Counted from the stretch's first letter, positions 47,240-58,600 are shown. The stretch: DNA of 64,000 nt from Beverwykella pulmonaria (GCA_001599595.1 BCHH01000001.1:4903818-4967817), one strand, 5' to 3'. Numbers and translations are program-made. The notes: generated from the sequence alone by a model not told the origin.

Positions 47240-50200
47240 ATGGGACGTTCGTTTCGTCGTCAAGATGAGGAAGAGGTGGGACCGCGAAATAAGCTTCGTA
47301 CCTTTGCCGAAGATGAAGCTAGCAGTGGGAGCGAAAGTGGTCTTGATATTATCACTTCATCGCGGAAAGTTTTGGATCTCTCGCAATACATTGACGGTCA
47401 GTTGATAGTCTCTCTGCACTGCTGGTGGCTACTATTGACGAGGGAAATAGCTTTGACGCAAAGCCAGACGCAAAGCCAGACGCAAAGCCAGACACAAATT
47501 CAGGAGAATGAAGAAGAAGGGGACTCAGCCGATGAAGACAGTGACGATGAAAATCGAGAATTACGACATTCCCAAGCCAAACAGCCTCCCAGAGCCAGGA
47601 GTCGAAACAAGGGAATCTCTGAGAACGAGGCGTCAGGCGAGGTAAGCGAACAGTCTGAATCGGACTGGGAAGCAGAAGACCCACAAGCTGCCTACAAGGA
47701 GTTCAAAGCTCGCAAAATCCTCAAGCGAAAACGCACCGCCGCTGAGACCAACCGCATCCGTGCTAAGAAAAAGTCGAGTGCTGCTGCGGCCACAAGTGTC
47801 ATCGGCCGGAAGCATCAAATCAAGGCCACGATGAGTGCAGGCTCCGCGTCTAAAGATGTCTCTGACAATGAGACGTTCCTAGATGACCCTACGCCTGAAT
47901 ACATCGAGGCACGGAAACGAAAGTTGAAACGTCTTCGCGAAGCTGGTTTGCGGTACCCACCCTCCTACGATGACATCGATTTCTCCGACTCTGAGTCAGA
48001 AGAAAGGCCCATCCTTCATCCAGATATTAAGCCCCAGCGAGGCAAGAAGGATATCGATCTCGTCAAGTCCAGCGGTATCATTCCAGCCCCAATCGCGCAA
48101 TGGCTGCGGGATTATCAAGTCGAAGGTGTGCAATTTCTGCATGAGAACTTCGTGCGCCAAATGGGCGCCATCTTAGGCGACGACATGGGGCTGGGTAAAA
48201 CCATACAAGTCATTGCATTCCTCACTGCGGCATTTGGTAAAACAGCGACGAAGTGCGATGCTAAGCGGATGCGCAAGGTGCGGCGTCATAACGAGAGTCT
48301 TTGGTACCCAAGAATACTGGTGGTTTGTCCAGGCTCACTGATGTCAAATTGGGAAGATGAGCTCAGGAAATGGGGTTGGTGGCAAGTTTACAAATACCAT
48401 GGAAATCCAGCCGACCGGAGAGGCATTCTCGGAGCGGCCAGAAAGGGAATGGCAGAGATCATGATCACGACCTACGATACTTATCGTATCAATGAAAGCG
48501 AAATCAACACCATCGATTGGGATTGCGTTATCGCAGATGAATGTCACCTGATCAGGAACAGGCATTCAGAGATCACGAAAGCTATGAACAAAGTTAACGC
48601 ACTTTGCAGGATCGGCCTCACCGGAACTGCTGTTCAAAACAAGTATGAAGAGCTATGGAATCTCCTGAACTGGGCGAGGCCTGGGGCCTATGGGTCTGCC
48701 CAAGAGTGGAAGCAAATGGTCTGCATGCCGCTCAAGATGGGACAGGCTCATGATGCCAGCTTCGCTCAGCTAGCTGCTGCTCGAGACAAAGCACAGGAGC
48801 TTGTTCACACCATTCTCCCTGACGTATTCCTCCGACGCATGAAGACACTCATTGCCCATCAGCTTCCGAAGAAGAGCGATCGCGTTGTTTTCTGCCAGCT
48901 CACCGAGATCCAAGCGGAAGCCTACCGGGCCTTCATTGAGAGCGAGAAGTGTGAATTTATTCGTATGGCAAAGGACGAGTGTGACTGCGGATCTGGCAAA
49001 AAACGAGGATGGTGCTGCTACAAGACCCTTCCCGATGGGAATAAATGGGACAATTACATGTTTCCATGCATGATCACGCTACAGAAGATTGCGAATCATC
49101 TTGCCCAAATCGTGCCAGTCACAACCGATGCTGCAGACAAACAGGCCAAAGACCTGGAAAACTTGCAAATAGCATGCCCGGATAAATGGAAAGAGCTGTA
49201 CCGGAACAAAGACAGTATCCTAAATCAGTCACAGCGCAACTATTGTGGAAAGTGGAAGGTACTCAAACGTTTGCTCGATTTCTGGCATTCCAATGGCGAT
49301 AAAGTCTTGGTTTTCTCACACTCCGTGCGCTTGTTACGACTCTTACGCGGTCTCTTCGACATTGATGGTACGAAGTACAACTTCTCCTATCTCGATGGCA
49401 GCATGTCCTACGAAGACCGTTCCAAAGCCGTGGCGGATTTCAATTCTAATCCAAACCAATTTGTCTTCCTCATTAGCACCAAGGCCGGCGGTGTCGGATT
49501 AAATATCACGTCTGCCAACAAAGTCGTCGTCATGGATCCTAACTGGAACCCAGCGTACGACCTCCAAGCACAAGACCGCGCATATCGTATCGGGCAAACG
49601 CGGGACGTCGAAGTGTTTCGTCTCGTCTCAGCTGGTACCATCGAGGAGATTGTCTACGCGCGACAAATCTACAAGCAACAACAAGCCAATATCGCGTACA
49701 CGGCGTCTGACGAACGTCGCTACTTCAAGGGTGTTATGGATGGCGGGAAGGACGGCAAGAATGGTGAACTCTTCGGTCTCGAGAATCTCTTCTCCTTCGA
49801 CGAAGATGGACTCGTGCTTCGCGATATCGTGCATAACACGAACGTCGCGGAAATTAAAGCTGGTGTCAAGATCTCGTCTGATTACGATATTAACCCGAGC
49901 GACCAGGATACAGATGAGGAAGAGGAAACGTTACTGAGCAACAGATCTCTTGGTATTACAGACGACGACGGTACCGCGGACAGCCAGCTAAAGAAGTTCC
50001 TGAAGCCGATTATTGGCGACGTTGAAGACACATCGACGAAAAAGACGCGTGGCAGGAAGAAATACATCAAACGCGAAGGCCCGGATCCTGTGAACGCTAT
50101 TCTTGCCAAGGCTGGAGTACAGTACACGCACGAGAACTCCGAGGTAATCGGTCACAGTAAAATCGAAGCGGAACTATCGCGAAAGGCCAAGGACCTACGG

Positions 50201-50563
50201 AACGACATTGAGCTCGGGAGCAAGCGGGTCTTCCAGTTTTCACAGAGCCAAAGCCAAAGCCAGGAACTTGAGGTGGAGCGCGATAAATATGTGTCGTACA
50301 ACGGTAATGAGGATGACAGTCTGGAAGAGATTGGCTCGAGCAGTGCTGGGAAAGCAGAACTCAAGATCAATTACAAGTATCGACCTGACAAGGGGATTAG
50401 GAGGCGACAGTTCTGCTCTATGGCGGAAATGATGGGGTATGATGACCCTGTGGAGTTTGCACTAGTGGTGGAGGATATGACGCAGGAGGAGAGACGGAAT
50501 ATGCTGGATAAGATTTACAGAAGGAGAAGGAGGGAATTATGGAATGAGTTTAGGGGCAGATGA
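47240..50563 (+). CDS. ERCC6L2/Rad26-like Snf2-family ATPase
   Basis: The start is the ATG at 47240. An intron at 47397-47450 (54 nt, GTCAGT donor, TAG acceptor) is a multiple of three with no stop, so the frame stays open either way: 1089 aa if spliced, 1107 if retained. The retained peptide (LIVSLHCWWLLLT) is hydrophobic and out of place, which favours splicing. Helicase motifs: WLRDYQVEGVQFLHEN, Walker A GDDMGLGKT, a DECH box (IADECHLIRN), GLTGTAVQN, then the C-terminal domain STKAGGVGLNITSAN and AQDRAYRIGQTRDV. The C-terminal part resembles ERCC6L2 proteins with PVEFALVVEDMTQEERRNML. It likely works in DNA repair or transcription-linked remodelling in the nucleus. TQSQ and SQSQ repeats flank the core. 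Confidence 0.92.
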   Translation: MGRSFRRQDEEEVGPRNKLRTFAEDEASSGSESGLDIITSSRKVLDLSQYIDGQLIVSLHCWWLLLTREIALTQSQTQSQTQSQTQIQENEEEGDSADEDSDDENRELRHSQAKQPPRARSRNKGISENEASGEVSEQSESDWEAEDPQAAYKEFKARKILKRKRTAAETNRIRAKKKSSAAAATSVIGRKHQIKATMSAGSASKDVSDNETFLDDPTPEYIEARKRKLKRLREAGLRYPPSYDDIDFSDSESEERPILHPDIKPQRGKKDIDLVKSSGIIPAPIAQWLRDYQVEGVQFLHENFVRQMGAILGDDMGLGKTIQVIAFLTAAFGKTATKCDAKRMRKVRRHNESLWYPRILVVCPGSLMSNWEDELRKWGWWQVYKYHGNPADRRGILGAARKGMAEIMITTYDTYRINESEINTIDWDCVIADECHLIRNRHSEITKAMNKVNALCRIGLTGTAVQNKYEELWNLLNWARPGAYGSAQEWKQMVCMPLKMGQAHDASFAQLAAARDKAQELVHTILPDVFLRRMKTLIAHQLPKKSDRVVFCQLTEIQAEAYRAFIESEKCEFIRMAKDECDCGSGKKRGWCCYKTLPDGNKWDNYMFPCMITLQKIANHLAQIVPVTTDAADKQAKDLENLQIACPDKWKELYRNKDSILNQSQRNYCGKWKVLKRLLDFWHSNGDKVLVFSHSVRLLRLLRGLFDIDGTKYNFSYLDGSMSYEDRSKAVADFNSNPNQFVFLISTKAGGVGLNITSANKVVVMDPNWNPAYDLQAQDRAYRIGQTRDVEVFRLVSAGTIEEIVYARQIYKQQQANIAYTASDERRYFKGVMDGGKDGKNGELFGLENLFSFDEDGLVLRDIVHNTNVAEIKAGVKISSDYDINPSDQDTDEEEETLLSNRSLGITDDDGTADSQLKKFLKPIIGDVEDTSTKKTRGRKKYIKREGPDPVNAILAKAGVQYTHENSEVIGHSKIEAELSRKAKDLRNDIELGSKRVFQFSQSQSQSQELEVERDKYVSYNGNEDDSLEEIGSSSAGKAELKINYKYRPDKGIRRRQFCSMAEMMGYDDPVEFALVVEDMTQEERRNMLDKIYRRRRRELWNEFRGR

Positions 50564-50788
50564 AGAGTGTTACGCGGGACTGTTGTCAAGTAATTTGACC
50601 AGATCGCGGAAGTTCGGTACATCTCACAATTGCCAGATGTAGCCACAAATACCCAATGGTTCATTATTACAAACATATGGAACATACGCAACCTATAATA
50701 TGAACCGTGTGCCATAATTATGCGCCCATTCTCTCCATGTCTTCCTCCCATAATTTTACCTCCAGATGTTGCCATACCCCGAGTCCCC
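50564..50788. terminator. Shared 3' flank of convergent genes
   Basis: 225 bp between the stop codons of the ATPase gene (plus) and the F-box-like gene (minus). Confidence 0.4.
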
Positions 50789-52090
50789 CTACATCTCTTC
50801 AATATACTCATTTCCCAGCTCCATACAAGCGCGCCAAATGCGTCTCCGATTCGCAACTCCCAGCCACTCCCCTTTCATCCCAAATTCCGGCGTCGTCACT
50901 TTATCTGCCCACAAATAGAACCCTTTGAAATCAAAACCCTCCGGAAAATCATTCTCTTCGAACAAGGTCTGCGCCTCATAGAACCATGGCAGAATATCCC
51001 ATAAGATCATACGTTTCCAGAACGTGGCGTTGTGGTGGGTGGTGAGAATGAGAGAGGCGGATGCGCGGAGGAGGGAGAAGGTGTCTTGTGTGGAGAGATA
51101 GTGGGCTAGGAGGTGGATGATGTCGTAGGGGAGGTCTGCAAAAGGGTCATAAAAGGATTTTGCCCTTAGATCGAGGATTGGTGGGCGTTTGAGAAGTTTG
51201 GGGTTTTGAAGCGCGTGGCGGAGAGTGGATAGGTTCTCGGGCTTTTCTGACGGGTTCCAGACTGCGTACTATAGATATTTGTTAACTAAAGTATGGACAG
51301 ATTTATCGAGGCTCACCTCTTCTCCCGGTATCGAGTACCAGAATTGCTCAGGTCCCTGCAAATGCCCGTAATCTAGCCCGAGTTCCGCCCCGTCACACAG
51401 TTTATTCATAACGTAATAAAGCATGTGTTTATTGATCTGCGTGGCATCTTCGCTGTTATAGAGCGATCGAATGAGGATATTGTAGCAGGCCTCGTGCATG
51501 GGATATACGGGGTGGTCGTCGGCAACGTCTTCTGCAAAACTATTTCCGTACCTGTCAGTTGTATATCAAGTGACACAAGTTAGGATTTTCGAGTTAGAAA
51601 TTTCAAGTTACCAAATATAGAAATCAAGTTCTTCTTTACTAGGCTCATTAGGGTCTTTGGGCTTCATTAGTTCCGATGAAAATTGAGACGCATGGAGGTT
51701 TAGATATAACTGTACCTTCTCCTCTGATGTCGACCTCGACTTGGAACTGTGCATCGCAATTAGATATGATCTCCTCTTGTTCAGCCAGCAGTAGGTACGT
51801 AATACATATATCGGCCTCGCCCAGACATGAAAGCTCTGCACACGTGTCAGCGATACATTCAACTAGATGTTTGCTTACCTATCGGTATCCACGTCTTCTC
51901 ACTTGGGTTCTCCCTCTATTCCTTCGTTAAGCCCCAGGCACCGAAACTCACCAAGCCAATCCCCATCTGTGGTGTCGACAAGGTCAGGATCGTAGCCCTC
52001 GTCTGCGGCATCTTTGGGTGTGCGAACCTCGGCCCATTCTGCGGCGAGCGAGCCATGGCAGAGTGCGCAGTAGCAGTGCTGATTTCCCAT
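50789..52090 (-). CDS. Fungal F-box-like family protein
   Basis: Six exons (minus): 52090-51903, 51835-51799, 51746-51716, 51654-51612, 51551-51317, 51268-50789; phases agree, 337 aa. The N-terminus MGNQHCYCALCHGSL has the CxxC start common to a large ascomycete family; the next blocks KAFMSGRGRY, YPMHEACYNILIRSL, GPEQFWYSIPGEE and YAVWNPSEKP are also typical. The C-terminal half has an F-box-like helix set (FADLPYDIIHLLAHYLSTQD). Four small exons were placed by phase and by matching the family blocks. Possibly an adaptor for SCF-type ubiquitination, but the family has no assigned function that I know of. Confidence 0.85.
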
Positions 52091-53267
52091 TGGAGTCGAG
52101 GAGAATTGTAGATTCGTATCAATCTTGGTGAATTCGGTGTTATATGGAGATGGGTGTCTAGCCTCTCAGAAGATTCATGGGTATGCTGTATTTTATCGCT
52201 TAACGCACGCCCTCCTCGTGACGCACAGCAACACCAAAATCCTAAAGTGGCTCTCGCGGAAATTGAATCTTGGGAAATATAATAATGAGCCATCACTAGA
52301 TTCATCAACACCATATGAATTATGCCATGGAATATCATGATTCATCGCTTATTACTGCGTCATATAGCCACTCATCCTTCTGCAGTTCTATAGGGCTAAG
52401 ATCGGCTTGCTTGCCAATACTTCACACAACCACAGACACAACGGCCAGAGAGGCGTAGCAGCCACTGTAAGTAAATTATACCGTGATGATTATGTAGCTG
52501 CTTTGTACTGGCCGGGAGTGGTAATCGCTCCAGTTGGAGGTACTGATTGGGGTAGCAACCCCGCATGAATTTGCGCACAATAGTAGACACAAAAGCTAGC
52601 AATAACTCCCAAGTATTCGTAGCAAGATTCTGAGGCTTAATTAAGACCCTGTTATTAGTATTATGGGTAGTAAGATCTTAAGAGGAGTGCTATAGAGAAG
52701 GAAGCCAATTCTGCTATAAAAGAAGGCACTCTGTAAATTAGGCGCGAAGGCGACGATGCGAACGTAATTTTTAGGTAAGAATGGTTTTAGATATTTAGGA
52801 GTAGCTAATTGGCTATTTCACGATTTCACCTTCATTTGTTGGCTGTCATTTCACGTATCACTGAAGTACGTCAAATACGTTCAGCGGCTATAGTGCTCAT
52901 TCAGAACTGTGATTGATGTGGTGCTCTTACACTGTCTACATCGTCTCGAGTTGCAAGCTGTATAATTTGTGATTGAACTTCTCGCATTCTGTCCAACCAT
53001 CAGGCAGCCATGTCTTCGACCCTACCTCCCCGTTATCGCCCTATCCTCTTGACTAATTTAGTAAGCATTTTTTCGCCAACAAGCCCTCATCAACTCCTCT
53101 ATCCAACCCTTCACAGAATGGGGTCTTCTATCGTGCTGCTTTTTGTGGCCTGTAGCAATCTTGTTGCTTGTGTCAGGCGCTGATCTGGTGCGCCTGAAGG
53201 TCCGCATATGCTGAGCGGGCCAAAGCGGACTTCGATGATCAGGGTTTAATCCGTGCCCTGCTTTCAC
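52091..53267. other. Intergenic, probably with degenerate repeat DNA
   Basis: 1.2 kb without a gene. 52600-52900 is AT-rich with TAGGAG/TTAAGA-type runs resembling mutated transposon sequence, but no element end was found. Confidence 0.45.
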
Positions 53268-54092
53268 TCAAAATCGGTGACCGGGCATCTCCACAGGACT
53301 TTGCACAGTACCTCCCCCCAACTCTACTGGATATTGATGACCGCCTCCTTGTACCTGCCCTTCGTGAACCGGCGGTTGTGCGACGGATGCCATCCCCTTG
53401 TCTTGCGCTGCATAGTAACTGGGAGGGTCATCGGGGTTCTCAGACGGAGCCGCGCGACCCGCTATCCGCTTGGAGCGAAGGAAGAAAATGACGGCGCAGA
53501 TACAGAGCGTCAGAGCGAGAAGCCCCCCGACGGCAATCCCGACGATAGCTCCGATGGACAAAGTATTGTTGTGAGGAGACAAGGGCGCTGCTGAAGCTGA
53601 AACCGATGTAACAGATACGGAGGTGGTGATTGACGCAGATGAAGTCGTACTTGAGGGCACACCACTAACGGGACTAAAACTCCAATGCTGTCCTGTGTGG
53701 TCCCCATGACCCAAGAATAGCTCCAGTGTATCAGAATAAGTATCCAAATGCATATCTAAACCTGTAAAATTATTGCTCAGCCTGTACGTCCCATCGCCCC
53801 AGTCATCTAGTCTCCAGAATTGTCCTGTGAATGCGCCGTTGGGGTAAAAGTGCACGCTCGTGCTCGAGATGCCGTTGTCATTGATTACGTCGAGCGATTG
53901 GGCGTCGCCATTTGCCACGGTGTGGAGGCGATAATAGGACGATAGACCGGTGGAGGTGAGATACCATTGGTGATTTGCGCCGTTGCCGACCAAGTCCATG
54001 AATATCTGGTCGCCATTTGATGCAAGTTGTTTAGAAGATTGAGTGTAAGCGTTGGTGAGGTGGTATAAGGACTGTTCTTCTGGAAAAACCAT
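53268..54092 (-). CDS. Membrane-anchored ricin-type beta-trefoil lectin
   Basis: Single exon, 274 aa, ATG at 54092. Residues about 8-140 form a ricin-B-type beta-trefoil domain with its repeat marks (YHLTNAYTQSS, SLDVINDNG, GQFWRLDDWGDGTYRLSNNF, LDVYSD-like LDTYSD, DHTGQHWSF). A Ser/Thr-rich stalk follows, then one membrane helix at about 178-202 (GAIVGIAVGGLLALTLCICA) with Arg/Lys on the inside, and a Pro-rich cytoplasmic tail (DDPPSYYAAQD). There is no signal peptide, so the helix probably acts as a signal anchor with the lectin outside. It would bind cell-wall or host glycans. It lacks any catalytic A-chain-like domain. Confidence 0.88.
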   Translation of the reverse strand: MVFPEEQSLYHLTNAYTQSSKQLASNGDQIFMDLVGNGANHQWYLTSTGLSSYYRLHTVANGDAQSLDVINDNGISSTSVHFYPNGAFTGQFWRLDDWGDGTYRLSNNFTGLDMHLDTYSDTLELFLGHGDHTGQHWSFSPVSGVPSSTTSSASITTSVSVTSVSASAAPLSPHNNTLSIGAIVGIAVGGLLALTLCICAVIFFLRSKRIAGRAAPSENPDDPPSYYAAQDKGMASVAQPPVHEGQVQGGGHQYPVELGGGTVQSPVEMPGHRF

Positions 54093-54465
54093 CGCGACTT
54101 CTCAAATGTCGTCTTTTGCGCGCTGTAATCATGCGGAGACAGGAGGACGATGAGCTGAGTAGCAGACGGGGATGCGGCCTGCATCTTAAAAGAAGCACGG
54201 GGGCCTTTAGCCTTCTCTTGCGTCCAAATCGATAGTCTGGAGCTCCCGATTCTGCATTCGTACGATGGAGCTAATGATGCAGAGGCGCAACGGTTACTGG
54301 ATGTTTGGCGAGTGGCTTGGAGTGGCACAAGGCTAGGCCCTTCCGTCCAATGTGCGCCTGGTTTGACTAATCGAAATTGGAAACGCATCTGTGGCCTCTC
54401 AAACTTCAACTATGGATACTGAAAATGGATCTTGAGCATCTGACTCTCTGTGAGAAGGAGTGTCG
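54093..54465. other. Intergenic
   Basis: 373 bp between the lectin start and the stop of the next minus-strand candidate gene. No coding signal. Confidence 0.4.
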
Positions 54466-54831
54466 CTACATCACAGAACAAGACCCAAAGTTGGTTCCTA
54501 CACTACCACCACTTTTACCAGTACCTCCAACTTTAGTACTTGATTTTGTATCACCAATGGTCCCGCTATGATCATTGTCATAAGTTGCTCTGGTACCAGT
54601 ATTAATTGTGACCCCTCCCGCTATGATAGTCTGTTCTGATCCGCCATCTTTGCCTTCTTTCGCTTTGCTATCTCTTCTTCTCCCTTTTTGAGCCCTTGCA
54701 ACTCCAACAACATAAGGATCCATACCACCAAAGTTTGAACAGAATGACCAAGAACGTGACGACTGCAAAGATAATGCCAATTATAAGGGATGCGAGAGCG
54801 CTGGGTAGCGTGCGGGGTTGTGGTGTGTAGC
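54466..54831 (-). CDS. Possible small single-pass membrane protein
   Basis: Gene model incomplete. Two minus-strand segments look coding: about 54831-54726, with a membrane helix (SALASLIIGIIFAVVTFLVI), and 54667-54466, with a Gly/Ser/Thr-rich tail (IIAGGVTINTGTRATY; KSSTKVGGTGKSGGSVGTNF). A 58-nt intron (54725-54668, GTATGG to TAG) joins them in phase. The 5' end is not resolved: an upstream exon would be needed for a start codon. The last four residues are CSVM, which fits a C-terminal prenylation box loosely. It could also be a frameshifted relic. Confidence 0.4.
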
Positions 54832-55674
54832 AACTACAGGTTCGTCAAGGAATAAGATCATGAGTGATGCGAGTAGCCGTAGCAGTAGAAATTGATAGTC
54901 CATTTGCTTGGATCTTTTAAAGGAGTATTGGGGCTGCATTCTAGAGGGCCAACAACTTTCAGCCTGCAACTCTAAATTATTCATAGCGGATTGTGCGCAA
55001 AGGCAAGTGATGATTTGAAGTCCTGTAGGAAAGTAATTGTGGTGCTGATTATTACTATAACAGCTAAGCTAAGTTAGGCTGAAAGGCCTAAGCCAAGTTG
55101 CCTGAGCTAGGATAGGATTGTAACTGTACGTAGTTAACTTACCTAGAGGAAGGTGCTTACAAGGAGCTGCTTCCACTTGGTTTTATAGACGGACGCAACT
55201 ACACCTCATTTCCGCTACGCTCTGCTACCATTATAGTTATAGCTGACATTGGCGTCATAGTCACAATTAGATATGGAATTTATATTGTGAATTTTTCTTT
55301 GGCTGCGACAAACCCAAGCCTTTTTGTATTCTCTTTTACCTAGGCCTTGAATAAACTACCGCAAGTCTAAGATAGTACTGTGGCTTGATACAAGCACTAT
55401 TTTGGGGAACTGTGTCCGCCACAAGCTAAAGCCTGAGATGTTGTGGCGCGAGCTGTCCACTTTAGCCCTGCTTTGGTCTGTTTAGCTATCCAATCATGCG
55501 TTAATACAGAAGCCACTTGCATGCGAGTGCCTTTACAAGGCAGGAGTACAATATCTTAAACCCAGTCCTATTCTTGGACTGCAGTAGAGGTGGGTCTTAG
55601 TCATTTATATTGGCATGGTAGCGCGCTCTTTTCATCAAGTGGCTTGAAGAGCAGTTGTGGAGCACAACGCTGCT
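54832..55674. other. Intergenic, repeat-like
   Basis: 843 bp. 55060-55110 contains AAGCTAAGTTAGGC/GGCCTAAGCC-type partial inverted units resembling transposon debris. No gene. Confidence 0.4.
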
Positions 55675-56971
55675 TTAAAGTCGCCATAAGCATAGCAGCC
55701 TGTTATAGAAGCTTGTGGACAGAAATGTCCTCTTGCCGCTAGCGGCCTAGTAAGGCTAACAATTAGTCCCATAGTTCATGCTCTTGTGCTCTTCAAATTT
55801 CGCAATAACCTTGAAGCGCCAATCACCTCCATTCTTGAGCAGTCAGAGGATTTGCGTTCCAGCATGCATGCAACTGGCAAGTATGGTTGTAATCACTGTC
55901 TCTTTGTTATTATTGTTTGAGATATTGTTCTCTATTCTCTTCAATCGCCAAACACCGCCTCCAAGATTGAGTTCCGTGAGTATCGTTCTGCGGCCATACT
56001 CTAGAGCATGCAGCAGTCAAATGTAGTCATCATAGCTGCCCGTAATAACAAGATCCTCCCAATAGTCTATGCTGAAGTGTAGTATGGCCGTAATGCCAGC
56101 ACTATGAATCCTGCAGTCCGCCCACTGAGACAGCTTCACTAGCTTATTAACATTAGGCTCAAAGAGAGTAGCCAGATCCTCTGGTAATCAACCACGTCTT
56201 AGAGCACTGTTATCTCCACTAGAGAAGGTAACTAATCCATTAGAGGCGAAGTTCGCAGTCCACGCCTCTAAACTATGCGTCCAAATCTCTCGTGCTTCTC
56301 CAGATGCGAGGTCGCAGATGGTAACGATACCAGAATGAAGGGTGCATAGTACATACGGTTTCGTATGATGGAAGACGAATGATGTAATGAGAACGTCGAG
56401 GGGGAAGTACTGGACAGTCTTGAGATGTTGAATGGCCGCTTCTGTGCCTCCAGTATCGGGAGAGACCGTGGCGGTAGCATCCCACGGCTTTTTTAAAACA
56501 TAGTGTCGGCCTGTGTGTCACATGATGAGACAACTTCATGTTTGCTCATGTGACTCATCTTTATGTTTGCGATTCACTATCTTGGCAGGCTCCTAGCTTG
56601 CCTGGTAAGACTATATCTCTTCGGTAGTTCCTCTGTAGAATCAATATCAATCATCTTCCTTTCTATCTACTCCGTCACATCTCGACACATAGAACTAGGA
56701 AATGAGACGTGGGAAGGTAACTCGGCGCAAAGTGAAGATCGAATATTGGGGCTTTCGTTTGCATCCTGTGCACAAGCTGTACACTGTCCTTTATGACCTG
56801 TAGCAGTATCAAGCTACCGTCTCGGTCTTGGCTCTTCTTTGTATCTTCTTCGGATTGATTCTCTTGATTGGAAGCAGATTGGTCCAAATGATACGTTCCC
56901 ACGACTGCATAGTGCGGGTCTGATGGCCAGAACTCTATGCAGCTTGGTGGTAAGTCGAGGACAAGCGTCAT
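55675..56971 (-). pseudogene. DPH7: DPH7 (diphthine methylesterase, WD40) pseudogene
   Basis: The N-terminus from the ATG at 56971 is DPH7-like (LVLDLPPSCIEFWPSDPHYA, then VVGTYHLDQS and APIFDLHFAPSYL). A 270-bp middle section is unreadable, with a likely frameshift at an A6 run near 56490. The WD40 part continues with PWDATATVSPDTGG, FHHTKPYVLCTLHSGIV, AGITAILHFSIDYWEDLV, TGSYDDYI and ELNLGGGVWRLK, with in-frame TGA stops after ALRRG, after SYDDYI and after HAGTQIL, plus a TAG after YGTNC. The extreme C-terminus (RTFLSTSFYNRLLCLWRL) is still followed by TAA at 55675. Dph7/Rrt2 removes the methyl ester of methylated diphthine on EF2 in diphthamide synthesis. An intact copy would be expected elsewhere in the genome. 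Confidence 0.85.
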
Positions 56972-57620
56972 GAGTTTCTCTACAAAGTTCGAACAGCTTC
57001 CGGATGTTGCATATAAGAGCTTCTAGAGCAATTCACGCCCAACTCAATCGCGCAACGTACAGAGAGTCTCAGTTGTGTGTCTCAAGATGCCGAGAGCTGT
57101 CTCAAGCCTTCGTCATGCATTGGCGAAAGATTTTCTGTGTCGGCGCTGTCTTGCACGGAGACGTAAAGGTTTTGAAGCGGAAGGAGCAGTCGTTAGTGGT
57201 GGATCCTGGCCAAGACCGCTTTCACCTGCCCCTCCTCCATCTCTTCAACGTCCAACAGCAGAAAGTCAGAACATCTGCATCACGACGAATCAATGCCAAT
57301 AAGACAAGTGGATGTCCGACACCGCTCCCGCCAAATCATTAGTCATTGACCAATTATCACGAGCGACAATTTGCGGCTGACTGCACTGCCTTCGCCTGCG
57401 GAGTTGGTGCCTTACTTGATCCCTGCATTACTGCTTTGCTGCCTACACTAACATCATCGCCTCAACAGCACCTGACAATCAACGAACAATACTTCGCCAG
57501 CATTTCTCTATTTAAGTCGCCTGATCTCGCGTGTATTTCGTGTTTTCATGCTTCACACGCGTCACAACTTTTCAATTCACTTCCACATTTCTCTTCGTAT
57601 TCAATCCACAACTTGTTATC
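56972..57620. other. Intergenic
   Basis: 649 bp between the DPH7 relic and the next gene. Plus-strand frames here are short and featureless. A TATTTAA lies at 57509-57515, about 110 bp before the next ATG, and could serve as its TATA element. Confidence 0.45.
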
Positions 57621-58600
57621 ATGTCACAAGCTCAGAGCGACCAGACGAACACTCTTCGGCGGCAATCCAAGCGCAAGAGAGCTCAGGTAAACTACTATGA
57701 AGATGGCTCCGACATTGAGGACCTCGTGGAGGAGAAGAATGACAGTCAAGACATTGAGGACTACTCGCAGCCGAAGGTTTGCTGAGATAGATCATAGCAA
57801 GCAACGTTTGAACTAACACCGCCTAGAAGCGCAAGGCAACTCGTCCGCAGCGGCCGCTTCCGAAGCACAAGATCTTCCCATTCATGGAGCTTCCTGCGGA
57901 AATCAGGAACATGATCTACGGCTACTGTCTTGGGGATCCGCGCGGCATCTACCTTCTCTCCAAGACAGTGAAGTACAGACGCACTGTCGGCAGGGCACAG
58001 TGGGACTGGATGGAGCGCATCATGCGGGAGGAGCAAAATCACAATAGTGAAGAACTGGATGATGAAGAGAAAGAGCGAGAGCGAGACTGGTGGATGACGC
58101 CTCGTCCCCTGGCTCCTGCTCTTCTTGCTGTCAACAAGCAGATCTACAAGGAAGGCCGCGAGATCCTATATGGAAACGACTTCCACTTCGCCGACACGCT
58201 GGCTCTCCACTCTTTCATGACCAACATTGGCCCACGAGCAGCTGCTTTGCTCGAGAGCGTCACTCTCCGAGGTTGGGGTGGTTATCGTGGCATGCACAAA
58301 GCCTACAACCACGCCTGTTTTGCGGCCATGATCTCGGCTACGAACATCAAGAAGTTCACATTCAAGACCACTATCTCTTGGGGCGCCAACCCAAAGTGGG
58401 TTGCTCGTCAGCTCTATCGCGATGGATTCCCATGGTTGGAGGCTGTCGGCACGGCAAAAGGCAAGTTCGATGCTGCAGTCGATCTACTTGAGCTCTCAAA
58501 GAACAACTTCAGCGACCGTAGCTGGCGCCGTTCCCGAGAGTCTAATCCTGAGGAAGACAAGAAAGAGTTCAGGGCCGAGCTCAGTAAGCTCCTCGGCTAG
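57621..58600 (+). CDS. LPxEIRN-type fungal protein of unknown function
   Basis: Exons: 57621-57776 and 57827-58600, 50-nt intron; 309 aa. A charged N-terminus (RRQSKRKRAQVNYYEDGSD, chromatin-like) leads to FPFMELPAEIRNMIYGYCL, the F-box-like helix seen at the start of many fungal proteins of the DUF7730/2EXR type. It is followed by LLAVNKQIYKEGREILYGND, also typical. The C-terminal half is alpha/beta with a Lys/Glu-rich end. Function unknown; such proteins are numerous in Pezizomycotina. Confidence 0.88.

Noticed and set aside
52600..52900. AT-rich stretch as a retrotransposon
   Set aside because: No reverse-transcriptase residue pattern, LTR or poly-A end could be read.
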